Origin: Bradyrhizobium sp.
GTDB taxonomy: Bacteria; Pseudomonadota; Alphaproteobacteria; Rhizobiales; Xanthobacteraceae
Direction: 5' to 3'
NCBI RefSeq assembly: GCF_016219575.1
Contig: NZ_JACRMG010000032.1
Span: 62,001 to 126,000, forward strand
DNA length: 64,000 bases
The position numbers were made by a program, and so were the translations under genes. This document shows positions 8,058 through 15,537 of the stretch, piece after piece (the stretch's first letter is position 1; every line of letters begins with the position of its first letter). The notes beneath the pieces are model-generated. The model was given only the letters and a program-made list of their open reading frames with translations. It was not told the DNA's origin and did no database searches.

Positions 8058-9278
8058 CTACAGCGCCTCGCCCTTCAACAGCTTCGGTATTTCGCCGGTG
8101 AGGCCGGCGGCCTGGCGGATGAAAAGGTTCTTCAGCGGCGGGGCGCGGTCGACGAGACCGAGCCCGATGTCGCGCACGGCGCGCAGCAATTTCGATTCGT
8201 TGGAGAACAGCAGGTTCAGCGAATTGGTGGCCACCCCCATCGCCATGGTGTCGAAGCGCCGCCAGCGCTGGTAGCGCTCGAGCACGTCGGCCTGGCCGAT
8301 ATCGATGCCGAGCCGGGCCGCGTCGACGACGACCTCGGCAAGCGCTGCGACATCCTTCAGGCCCATATTGAGCCCCTGGCCGGCGATTGGATGGATCACG
8401 TGCGCGGCGTCGCCGACCAGCGCAAGGCGCTCGGCGATGAAGGAGCGCGCGACGAAATAGCCGAGCGGGAAGGCGCGCGGCTTGTCCAGCGCCTTGATCT
8501 CGCCGAGATGCAGACCGAAGCGCTGCTCGAGCTCGGGATGGAAATCCTCTTCGCTCAGGGCGGTGATCCGCGCAGCCTCGGCGCGCGTCTCCGTCCACAC
8601 CAGCGAGGAGCGCTTTCCCGTCAGCGGCAGGATCGCAAAGGGACCGGCAGGGAGAAAGTGCTCTTCGGCGCGGCCGTGATGATCGCGCTCGTGGCCGACG
8701 GTGACGACGATGCCGGACTGATCGTATTCCCAGCCATGGGTCGCAATCCCCGCCCGCTCGCGCAATTTCGAGCGTGCGCCGTCGGCGGCAACCAGCAAGC
8801 TCGCGGCGACGGTCGAGCCATCCGCCAGCGCGACGTCGATGCCGTCGGCGCTCGCCGCGTAACTGTTCACCGCGGTCGCACGCAGATCGACGCCGGCGGC
8901 CTCCGCCCGCGCCGCCAACGCATCGATCAGGTTGCGGTTCTCCACCATATGCGCGAACGGCTCGCCGGGCTCGACCTCGCCGGCAAATGTCAGGAACACC
9001 GGACGCGTGGCGTCGGCCAGCTGCGAGTCGGTGACGACCATGTCGAGGATGGGCTGCGCGTTCGGCGCCACCTCCTCCCAGACGCCGAGCGCCTCGAACA
9101 GCCGCCGGCAGGCGGCAACGATGGCGGTGGCGCGCGGGTCCCGGCTCGGCCGCATGCCGAGCGCCGGATCTGCCACGATGACGGGAATATCCGGCCCCAG
9201 CCCCTGGCGCAGCGCGAGCGCCAGCGCCAGTCCGGCAAATGCCCCGCCACAAATGACAATACTTCGCTGTGCCGTCAT
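8058..9278 (-). CDS. UbiH/UbiF/COQ6-type FAD-dependent monooxygenase
   Basis: A 406-residue aromatic-ring hydroxylase. The N-terminal FAD-binding motif is GGAFAGLALALAL, the DG motif is ADGARSKLRE, and the C-terminal GDAAHVIHPIAGQGLNMGL is the family signature of ubiquinone hydroxylases. The likely role is hydroxylation of the ubiquinone ring at the inner membrane; which position is not decidable. ATG at 9278 has AGGA 4-5 bases upstream and is preferred to the ATG at 9296, which would add six residues. It is divergent from tesB across a palindromic repeat. Confidence 0.88.
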   Translation of the reverse strand: MTAQRSIVICGGAFAGLALALALRQGLGPDIPVIVADPALGMRPSRDPRATAIVAACRRLFEALGVWEEVAPNAQPILDMVVTDSQLADATRPVFLTFAGEVEPGEPFAHMVENRNLIDALAARAEAAGVDLRATAVNSYAASADGIDVALADGSTVAASLLVAADGARSKLRERAGIATHGWEYDQSGIVVTVGHERDHHGRAEEHFLPAGPFAILPLTGKRSSLVWTETRAEAARITALSEEDFHPELEQRFGLHLGEIKALDKPRAFPLGYFVARSFIAERLALVGDAAHVIHPIAGQGLNMGLKDVAALAEVVVDAARLGIDIGQADVLERYQRWRRFDTMAMGVATNSLNLLFSNESKLLRAVRDIGLGLVDRAPPLKNLFIRQAAGLTGEIPKLLKGEAL

Positions 9279-9352
9279 GGAATCCTGCGTACTCATACTC
9301 TTGCCCCCGGACTATAGCTGGGCGAAACAGGTTCACCAAACAAGGGCCGGGC

Positions 9353-9440
9353 CGTCATTCCGGGACGATACGTCAGTATCGAACCCGGAATCTCGACGTT
9401 CGGCTCCAGATTCCGGGTTCATGCTTCGCACGGAATGACG
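9353..9440. repeat. Dispersed palindromic repeat, copy 2 (between ubiH-like gene and tesB)
   Basis: The ends are CGTCATTCCGGG and CGGAATGACG, complementary to each other. Inner palindromes are GATAC-GTC-AGTATC and the ATTCCGGGTTC / GAACCCGGAAT pair. It fills most of the gap between two divergent genes and ends 11 bp before the tesB ATG, so promoters for either gene must lie in or beside it. Confidence 0.75.
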
Positions 9441-9451
9441 AAGGGAAGCTT

Positions 9452-10315
9452 ATGTCCAAAGGCCTGATCGACCTGATCTCCATCCTCGACCTCGAACAGC
9501 TCGAGGTGAACCTGTTCCGCGGCAACAGCCCGAAGACGAGCTGGCAGCGCGTGTTCGGCGGACAGGTGATCGGGCAGGCGATGGTGGCGGCATGCCGCAC
9601 CGTGGAGGGCCGCCTGCCGCATTCGATCCACTGCTACTTCATCCTGCCGGGCGATCCGCAGATCCCCATCATCTACCAGGTCGAGCGGCTGCGCGACGGC
9701 AAGAGCTATTCGACCCGCCGGGTCACTGCGATCCAGCACGGCAACGCGATCTTCTCCATCATGGTGTCCTTCCATGCCGAGGAGGAAGGCGTCTTCAATC
9801 ATCAGGAAAAGATGCCGGACGTGCCGCCGCCGGAAAAACTCACCGCGGAGGAAATTTCCAAGCAGCCCTTGTTCAAGGAAATGCCGGAGTTCATCCGACG
9901 CTACTATGAATCCGATCGCCCGATAGAATTGCGCCCGGTCGAACTCGGCCGCTATTTCGGCCAGAAGATCGACGACGGCCGCATCCATGTCTGGATCCGA
10001 ACCGCGGCAAAACTCCCCGATGATCCGGCGCTGCACATGTGCGCACTGGCCTATGCTTCGGACTTCTCGCTGCTCGATGCCGTGATGGCGCGCTACGGCC
10101 GCACGCTGTTCGACCGGCGCATGATGCCGGCGAGCCTCGATCACGCGATGTGGTTTCACCGCGCGTTCCGCGCCGACGAATGGCTGCTCTATGCCCAGGA
10201 TTCGCCGAGCGCGCAGGACGGCCGCGGGCTGACCCGCGGCCTGATCTTCAAGCCCGACGGCACGCTGGTGGCGTCAGTGGCGCAGGAAGGCTCGGTGCGC
10301 CAGCGCAAGCTCTAG
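9452..10315 (+). CDS. tesB: Acyl-CoA thioesterase II
   Basis: A 287-residue double-hotdog thioesterase that hydrolyses medium and long acyl-CoA to free acid and CoA. The family blocks VFGGQVIGQAMVAA, HSIHCYFILPGD and, in the second half, LAYASDFSLLDAV and SLDHAMWFHR are present; the aspartate in ASDF and the nearby His are the expected active-site surroundings. The length matches TesB. AAGGGA precedes ATG at 9452; an open frame back to 9269 runs through the repeat and is not used. Confidence 0.93.
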   Translation: MSKGLIDLISILDLEQLEVNLFRGNSPKTSWQRVFGGQVIGQAMVAACRTVEGRLPHSIHCYFILPGDPQIPIIYQVERLRDGKSYSTRRVTAIQHGNAIFSIMVSFHAEEEGVFNHQEKMPDVPPPEKLTAEEISKQPLFKEMPEFIRRYYESDRPIELRPVELGRYFGQKIDDGRIHVWIRTAAKLPDDPALHMCALAYASDFSLLDAVMARYGRTLFDRRMMPASLDHAMWFHRAFRADEWLLYAQDSPSAQDGRGLTRGLIFKPDGTLVASVAQEGSVRQRKL

Positions 10316-10316
10316 C

Positions 10317-11192
10317 TTATGCGAAGGCCGCCCCGCGCGGTGCCAGCGCGAACTGCGAAATGTACCAGTTCATGTACCAGCGCAGCATCCACGGGATCGG
10401 GATGATCAGCGAGCAGAGCAGCGCCAGCACGATCGAGCGCCACAGCACCTGCAGGCCGGACCCGTTGAAGACGATCTCGCGCCGCGTGCCGCCGATGTTG
10501 CGGCAGATCCAGCGCATCATGGCGGTGATGACCCAGGCCCAGCCGATGATGGTGATAAAGGAGACGATCAGCAGGACCTGCCAGCCGATATAGCCCCAGA
10601 TGCTGCCGTTGAAGACCGCGGGAATCTTCAGGCCGTTCGAGGCGAGGTTGCCGACCGCCCATCGCAGGACAAACCAGGACACCACGGCTTGCAGCACGAC
10701 CGCGATGATCTGGTAGGTGGGATCGTAGGCGCCGACCAGGCCCAGCAGGGCCAACAATATGAATGCCCACCAGATATCGCCGACCTGGCCGGTGAACGAG
10801 AAATTGGGCCGTCCCGGCACCTGGATGCGTGAGACGAACCAGCGATAGAACCAGACTGCAACCCAGGGCGCCGGAATCACCAGCAGCATGCCGATGATGT
10901 AGGCCAGCGAACGGCCGAGCAGGCCAAACAGCGGCAGGTCGGCCGCAAGCGCATTGCCCGGCAAACCAGCCGCACCCGCCATCGGCGGCGGCCCTCCCAT
11001 CGGGAGCACCGGCGGACCGCCGGCAGGCATCAGCCCGGGAACTTGGGCGGCCTTCTGCCAGCCCGCCATGCCTTCGGTCCACACCAGCGTGTCGGGCCTG
11101 ACCGAGCCGGTGGCGATGAGATCGCGAAACTGGGCTTCCGGATAGGGTCCCTGCTGCTGGCCGTTGGCGGCATAAAACCATTGGTTCGACAT
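10317..11192 (-). CDS. GYF_2-domain membrane protein with DUF898-like region
   Basis: A 291-residue protein made of two parts. Residues 1-60 are a GYF_2 domain (WFYAANGQQQGPYPEAQF, then DTLVWTEGMAGWQ), a small module that binds proline-rich peptides in related proteins. A Pro/Gly-rich linker (about 65-85) leads to a membrane region with roughly six hydrophobic segments and repeated DUF898-like patterns (YDPTYQIIA, FNGSIWGYIGW, FNGSGLQVLW). Function unknown. GAGGAG lies upstream of the ATG. It is divergent from glnK-amtB, and its stop is 1 bp from the tesB stop. Confidence 0.75.
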   Translation of the reverse strand: MSNQWFYAANGQQQGPYPEAQFRDLIATGSVRPDTLVWTEGMAGWQKAAQVPGLMPAGGPPVLPMGGPPPMAGAAGLPGNALAADLPLFGLLGRSLAYIIGMLLVIPAPWVAVWFYRWFVSRIQVPGRPNFSFTGQVGDIWWAFILLALLGLVGAYDPTYQIIAVVLQAVVSWFVLRWAVGNLASNGLKIPAVFNGSIWGYIGWQVLLIVSFITIIGWAWVITAMMRWICRNIGGTRREIVFNGSGLQVLWRSIVLALLCSLIIPIPWMLRWYMNWYISQFALAPRGAAFA

Positions 11193-11443
11193 TGGCGTCT
11201 CCTCGGGAATTTCTGGCGGCGGGCCGGGAGATGGGCGGGCGAGACGTCCCGGCCGGGAAAGGATGCATTCTGACGGACGACCCGGCCGCCTGTACAGAGA
11301 CGGGCACGTTCAGCCCCAAATGATTCCACTTACCCCTGCAAGTTTTTTGTGCCATTTGCACAGAAAGATGCCAGAAATGGATTGGCAAACGCCGCCGAAC
11401 AGCCAAACTGCCCAAAACATGATGGAATGAAGGCTCCCCGCCC

Positions 11444-11782
11444 ATGAAGCTCGTCGTCGCGATCATAAAACCGTTCAAGCTGGACGAGGTCCGCCAGGCG
11501 CTCACCGCCATCGGCGTCCACGGCATGACCGTGACCGAGGTCAAGGGTTATGGCCGCCAGAAGGGCCACACTGAAATCTACCGCGGCGCCGAATATGTCG
11601 TGAACTTCCTGCCCAAGCTGCGCATCGAGGTCGCCGTCGATTCCGACGTCGCCGACAAGGTGGTCAACGTCATCACGCAAAGCGCGCGCACCGGGCAGAT
11701 CGGCGACGGCAAGATCTTCGTCACGCCGATCGATCACACCGTGCGCATCCGCACCGGCGAGACCGACAGCGACGCACTCTGA
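11444..11782 (+). CDS. glnK: Nitrogen regulatory protein P-II (GlnK), copy 1
   Basis: A 112-residue trimeric signal protein, exact family length. It starts MKLVVAIIKPFKLDEV. The T-loop carries GHTEIYRGAEY with the uridylylation site Y51. The B-loop TGQIGDGKIF and C-terminal RIRTGE motif bind ATP/ADP. It senses 2-oxoglutarate and ATP/ADP and, by family knowledge, docks onto the ammonium channel to close it when nitrogen is plentiful. The amtB copy starts 84 bp downstream, the usual glnK-amtB pair. The two GlnK copies in this window differ at only a modest number of positions. Confidence 0.96.
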   Translation: MKLVVAIIKPFKLDEVRQALTAIGVHGMTVTEVKGYGRQKGHTEIYRGAEYVVNFLPKLRIEVAVDSDVADKVVNVITQSARTGQIGDGKIFVTPIDHTVRIRTGETDSDAL

Positions 11783-11866
11783 GAATTCACCTTCAAGAAC
11801 GCGCCCGGCCGCGACGGCCGAAGGCGCGGACAAGAATTGCAAGTTGGTAATGCCGGGGAGCACATC

Positions 11867-13162
11867 ATGGGGGCTTACTCACGCGCCGTGAGGCGATTGA
11901 CGTTTGTCGGATCTTTCGCAAGCACGACGCCCGCGCTGGCCGACACTTCCACCATCAACGCCGCCGACACCGCCTGGATGATCACAGCCACCGCCCTGGT
12001 GCTGATGATGACCGTCCCGGGTCTGGCGCTGTTCTATGCCGGCATGGTGCGCAAGAAGAACGTGCTTGCCACCATGGCGCAGAGTCTTTCGGCGGTGGCG
12101 CTGATCTCGATCCTCTGGGTTGCCTACGGCTACTCGCTCGCCTTCGTCGGCGACGGCAGCTGGATCGGCACGCTCGACCGCTGGTTCCTGTCGGGCATGA
12201 CCATGGAGTCGGTCAATCCGGCGGCGAAGACGATTCCCGAGGCCCTGTTCATGCTCTACCAGATGACCTTTGCGGTCATCACCGTGGCGCTGGTCGCCGG
12301 CGCCGTAGCCGACCGCATGCGGTTTTCGGCCTGGCTGTGGTTCGCGGTGGGCTGGTTCACCTTCGTCTATGTGCCGCTGGCCCACTGGGTGTGGGGCGGC
12401 GGTTTCCTGCAAACCATGGGCGTGCTCGACTTCGCGGGCGGCCTCGTCGTGCATCTTTCCGCCGGCATCGGCGGCCTCGTTGCGGCAAAGGTTCTCGGCA
12501 ATCGCCACGGCTATGGCAGCGAGAACCTCGCGCCGTACGATCTGTCGCTGGCGATCATCGGCACCGGCATGCTTTGGGTCGGCTGGTTCGGCTTCAACGG
12601 CGGCTCGGCGTTAACGGCAAGCCCGCGCGCGGTGATGGCGATCACCGCAACGCATCTGTCGGCCTGCGCCGGCGCGCTGACCTGGGCCGCGCTGGAATGG
12701 TCGACGCGCCGCAAGCCTTCCGTGCTCGGCATGATCTCCGGCGCGGTCGCAGGGCTCGGCACCATCACGCCGGCCTCGGGTTTTGTCGCACCCTGGGCGG
12801 GCATCCTCATCGGCATTGCCGCCGGCCTGATCTGCTTCTGGGCCTGCACCTCGCTCAAGCAGCGCCTCAACTACGACGATTCGCTCGACGTGTTCGGCGT
12901 CCATGGCGTCGGCGGCATCACTGGCACGCTGCTGTGCGGCGTGTTCGCGGCCAAGGCGATCGGCGAAACGGCGGGCCTGCTCGAGGGCAACCCGCAGCAG
13001 CTCCTGACCCAGTTCTATGGGGTCGCCATCACCCTGGCCTGGACCGCGATCGTCACCTTCGTCCTGCTCAAGCTGGTCGGCGCCTTCGCACCACTCAGGG
13101 TGTCGATGCAGCAGGAGCTCGAGGGCCTCGATATTTCGCAACATGGCGAGGCACTGCAGTAG
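11867..13162 (+). CDS. amtB: Ammonium transporter, copy 1
   Basis: A 431-residue Amt-family channel with an N-terminal signal-like segment (ending ALA-D) and eleven membrane helices. The pore histidines are at about H196 (GLVVHLSAG) and H346 (FGVHGVGG). The ALFYAGMVRKKN and FNGGSAL blocks are typical. It conducts ammonium through the inner membrane under GlnK control. Unlike copy 2 it has the short loop before the first pore histidine. The ATG at 11867 with GGGGAG six bases upstream is preferred to TTG at 11837. Confidence 0.95.
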   Translation: MGAYSRAVRRLTFVGSFASTTPALADTSTINAADTAWMITATALVLMMTVPGLALFYAGMVRKKNVLATMAQSLSAVALISILWVAYGYSLAFVGDGSWIGTLDRWFLSGMTMESVNPAAKTIPEALFMLYQMTFAVITVALVAGAVADRMRFSAWLWFAVGWFTFVYVPLAHWVWGGGFLQTMGVLDFAGGLVVHLSAGIGGLVAAKVLGNRHGYGSENLAPYDLSLAIIGTGMLWVGWFGFNGGSALTASPRAVMAITATHLSACAGALTWAALEWSTRRKPSVLGMISGAVAGLGTITPASGFVAPWAGILIGIAAGLICFWACTSLKQRLNYDDSLDVFGVHGVGGITGTLLCGVFAAKAIGETAGLLEGNPQQLLTQFYGVAITLAWTAIVTFVLLKLVGAFAPLRVSMQQELEGLDISQHGEALQ

Positions 13163-13198
13163 TCCCGCTATCCAAATACCGCTTTCCTGCACGTACGA

Positions 13199-13232
13199 TG
13201 GGCATGATTGTGTCGAGACACCGTCATGCCCA
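13199..13232 (+). other. Hairpin after amtB copy 1
   Basis: TGGGCATGA (13199-13207) is perfectly complementary to TCATGCCCA (13224-13232), and the loop itself contains GTGTC-GA-GACAC. It lies 37 bp after the amtB stop. No run of T follows, so it is not a standard intrinsic terminator, but it could protect the 3' end of the transcript or act with Rho. Confidence 0.5.
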
Positions 13233-13347
13233 CGCTTTGGGCAGTACTGACTAGACTTTAGGCGCGACGGTTTGGCGCACTCCCGGCCTGTGCCACGAAA
13301 CCCCGAAAACGTCCGGATTCATAAACCGTTAGGGAATGCCGCCGTTC

Positions 13348-13363
13348 TGGCACGGCATTTGAT
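13348..13363 (+). promoter_or_regulatory. Candidate sigma-54 promoter of the second glnK-amtB operon
   Basis: The sequence TGGCAC-GGCAT-TTGA fits the -24 element exactly and the spacing (GG, ten bases, G) exactly, but the -12 element has GA where GC is nearly invariant. It lies 99 bp upstream of the glnK ATG. Nitrogen control of glnK-amtB by NtrC and sigma-54 is well known in related bacteria. No equally good site was found before copy 1. Confidence 0.4.
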
Positions 13364-13461
13364 TCTACGGGGCCAGGCTGTGCCCGCGTAGTGAAATCTC
13401 TCCGCGTGGTGACGTCAGTCCAGATCGCCCGGAGCGCCGGGCCCAAGCGGGGATGAACCCA

Positions 13462-13800
13462 ATGAAAATTGTTATGGCGATCATCAAGCCATTCAAGCTC
13501 GAAGAAGTCCGTGACGCCCTGACCGCCATCGGCGTTCACGGTTTGACGGTGACCGAAGTCAAGGGATATGGCCGGCAGAAGGGCCACACGGAAATCTATC
13601 GCGGCGCCGAATACGCCGTGAGCTTTCTGCCCAAGATCAAGATCGAAGTCGCCGTCAATTCGGATCAGGTCGACAAGACCATCGACGCGATCACATCGGC
13701 TGCCAAGACCGGCCAGATCGGCGACGGCAAAATCTTCGTCATCAACCTCGACCATGCGGTTCGCATCCGCACCGGCGAGGCCGATGCCGCAGCCCTCTGA
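13462..13800 (+). CDS. glnK: Nitrogen regulatory protein P-II (GlnK), copy 2
   Basis: A 112-residue P-II protein starting MKIVMAIIKPFKLEEV, with Y51 in the T-loop (GHTEIYRGAEY) and the same B- and C-loop motifs as copy 1. The ATG at 13462 is chosen because it aligns with the family start and gives the exact family length; GGGG lies about ten bases upstream. The ATG at 13453 would add three residues and sits too close to that site. It is followed after 37 bp by the second amtB, so the locus holds two complete glnK-amtB units in tandem. Confidence 0.95.
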   Translation: MKIVMAIIKPFKLEEVRDALTAIGVHGLTVTEVKGYGRQKGHTEIYRGAEYAVSFLPKIKIEVAVNSDQVDKTIDAITSAAKTGQIGDGKIFVINLDHAVRIRTGEADAAAL

Positions 13801-13837
13801 TTTCGCGCTCAACCCTACCACTCAGGAGTAAGACAAA

Positions 13838-15280
13838 ATGACGTTCAAACGTCCCTATAGCGCGGGATTGGCGGCCCTCGCAGTCGGCCTTTTCGCTGCG
13901 ACCGCAGCCTATGCCGAGCCAACCGTCAACAAGGGCGACAACGCCTGGATGCTGACGTCGACGGTTCTCGTGCTGTTGATGACCATCCCGGGCCTGGCGC
14001 TGTTCTACGGCGGTCTCGTCCGTGCCAAGAACATGCTCTCGGTGCTGATGCAGGTATTCTACACCGTCTGTATCGTCACCATCCTTTGGGCGCTCTACGG
14101 GTACAGCCTCGCCTTCACCGGCGGTTCCGACTTCATCGGCGGCTTCTCCAAGGCCTTCCTGATGGGCGTGACGCTGGAATCCAAGGCCGCTACATTCAGC
14201 GTCGACGCCAACATCTCGGAGCTGATCTACATCTGCTTCCAGATGACCTTCGCGGCGATCACGCCCGCCCTCATCGTCGGCGCCTTTGCCGAGCGCATGA
14301 AGTTCGCGGCGGTGGCGCTGTTCATTCCGCTCTGGGTCACCCTGATCTACTTCCCGATCGCCCACATGGTCTGGTACTGGGCCGGTCCGGACGCGATCAC
14401 CGACGCCGCCAAGGCGCTGGCTGCTGCCGGCGATGAGGCTGCCAAGAAGGCGGCGCAGGCCAAGCTCGACGAAATCATGGCCGACGCCGGCTGGATCTTC
14501 AAGAAGGGCGCGATCGACTTCGCGGGCGGCACCGTGGTGCACATCAACGCCGGTATCGCCGGCCTCGTCGGCGCGCTGTTGATCGGCAAGCGCACCGGCT
14601 ACGGCAAGGAACTGATGGCCCCGCACTCGCTGACCCTGTCGATGGTCGGCGCTTCCCTGCTCTGGGTCGGCTGGTTCGGCTTCAACGCAGGTTCGAACCT
14701 CGAAGCCTCCGGCGGCGCTGCGCTCGCCATGACCAACTCCTTCGTCGCAACGGCGGCGGCGGCGCTGGCCTGGATGTTCGCGGAATGGATCGTGCGCGGC
14801 CATCCCTCGATGCTCGGCGTCATCTCCGGCGCCGTGGCCGGCCTCGTCGCGGTCACGCCTGCTGCCGGTTACGCCGGCCCGATGGGCGCGATCGTGCTCG
14901 GCCTCGTCGTCGGCGTGGTCTGCCTGTTCTTCTGCACCATCGTGAAGAACTCGCTCGGCTATGACGACTCGCTCGACGTGTTCGGCGTGCACTGCATCGG
15001 CGGCATCATCGGCGCGCTGGGCACCGGCATCCTGGTCAACCCGGCCCTCGGCGGCACCGGCGTGATGGACTACGTCACCGGCAAGGTCGGCGACTACGAC
15101 TTCGTGGCGCAGATGACTTCCCAGGTCTGGGGCGTCGGCACCACGCTGGTCTGGTCCGGCGTCGGCTCGGCGATCCTCTACAAGGTCGTCGACGTGATCG
15201 TCGGCCTGCGCGCCACCGTCGAGGTGGAGCGCGAGGGTCTCGACCTCACCGACCACACCGAGCGCGCTTACAACATGTAA
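13838..15280 (+). CDS. amtB: Ammonium transporter, copy 2, with extended alanine-rich loop
   Basis: A 480-residue Amt channel with a cleavable signal peptide (ending AYA-E, residue 26). Pore histidines are at H235 (TVVHINAG) and about H384 (FGVHCIGG). It is about 50 residues longer than copy 1, mainly because of an insert at about residues 183-219, rich in Ala, Lys, Glu and Asp, placed in the periplasmic loop just before the first pore histidine. It probably transports ammonium under the paired GlnK. The different loops suggest that the two channels are not simply redundant. Confidence 0.95.
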   Translation: MTFKRPYSAGLAALAVGLFAATAAYAEPTVNKGDNAWMLTSTVLVLLMTIPGLALFYGGLVRAKNMLSVLMQVFYTVCIVTILWALYGYSLAFTGGSDFIGGFSKAFLMGVTLESKAATFSVDANISELIYICFQMTFAAITPALIVGAFAERMKFAAVALFIPLWVTLIYFPIAHMVWYWAGPDAITDAAKALAAAGDEAAKKAAQAKLDEIMADAGWIFKKGAIDFAGGTVVHINAGIAGLVGALLIGKRTGYGKELMAPHSLTLSMVGASLLWVGWFGFNAGSNLEASGGAALAMTNSFVATAAAALAWMFAEWIVRGHPSMLGVISGAVAGLVAVTPAAGYAGPMGAIVLGLVVGVVCLFFCTIVKNSLGYDDSLDVFGVHCIGGIIGALGTGILVNPALGGTGVMDYVTGKVGDYDFVAQMTSQVWGVGTTLVWSGVGSAILYKVVDVIVGLRATVEVEREGLDLTDHTERAYNM

Positions 15281-15362
15281 GTTCTCCCACGGGCACGGCG
15301 CCTGCGGGCGCCGCGCCCAGAACTCCGGTTCGGGCACATACCCGGCAATGCCCTGACCGTTG

Positions 15363-15399
15363 AGGGGCTCCAGCGCAAGTTGGAGCCCCTTTCTTTTTG
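15363..15399 (+). terminator. Intrinsic terminator of the ammonium operons
   Basis: A ten-base perfect stem, AGGGGCTCCA (15363-15372) with TGGAGCCCCT (15381-15390), closes an 8-base loop and is followed by TTCTTTTTG. It lies 82 bp after the amtB stop and is the clearest rho-independent terminator in the window. Confidence 0.9.
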
Positions 15400-15537
15400 T
15401 TCCTTCCTGCGAATCCGGAAGCCCGACAGGCGGCGTGCGCGTGTTGACGCCGGGCGAAATGACCGGTTTGCTTCCATCCCAATCAAGAGAGCGGAAATTC
15501 CGTCTCGCAAAACAAGATACGGGGTGAGAGAACGCCT

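Noticed and set aside
6508..9339. Long minus-strand frame of 943 codons
   Set aside because: It crosses the CNNM/CBS gene and the UbiH-type gene in the wrong frame and shows no recognisable domain.
11331..11347. Minus-strand TGGCAC followed by TTGC before the GYF_2 gene as a sigma-54 promoter
   Set aside because: The spacer is seven bases instead of five, so GG and GC are in the wrong register.
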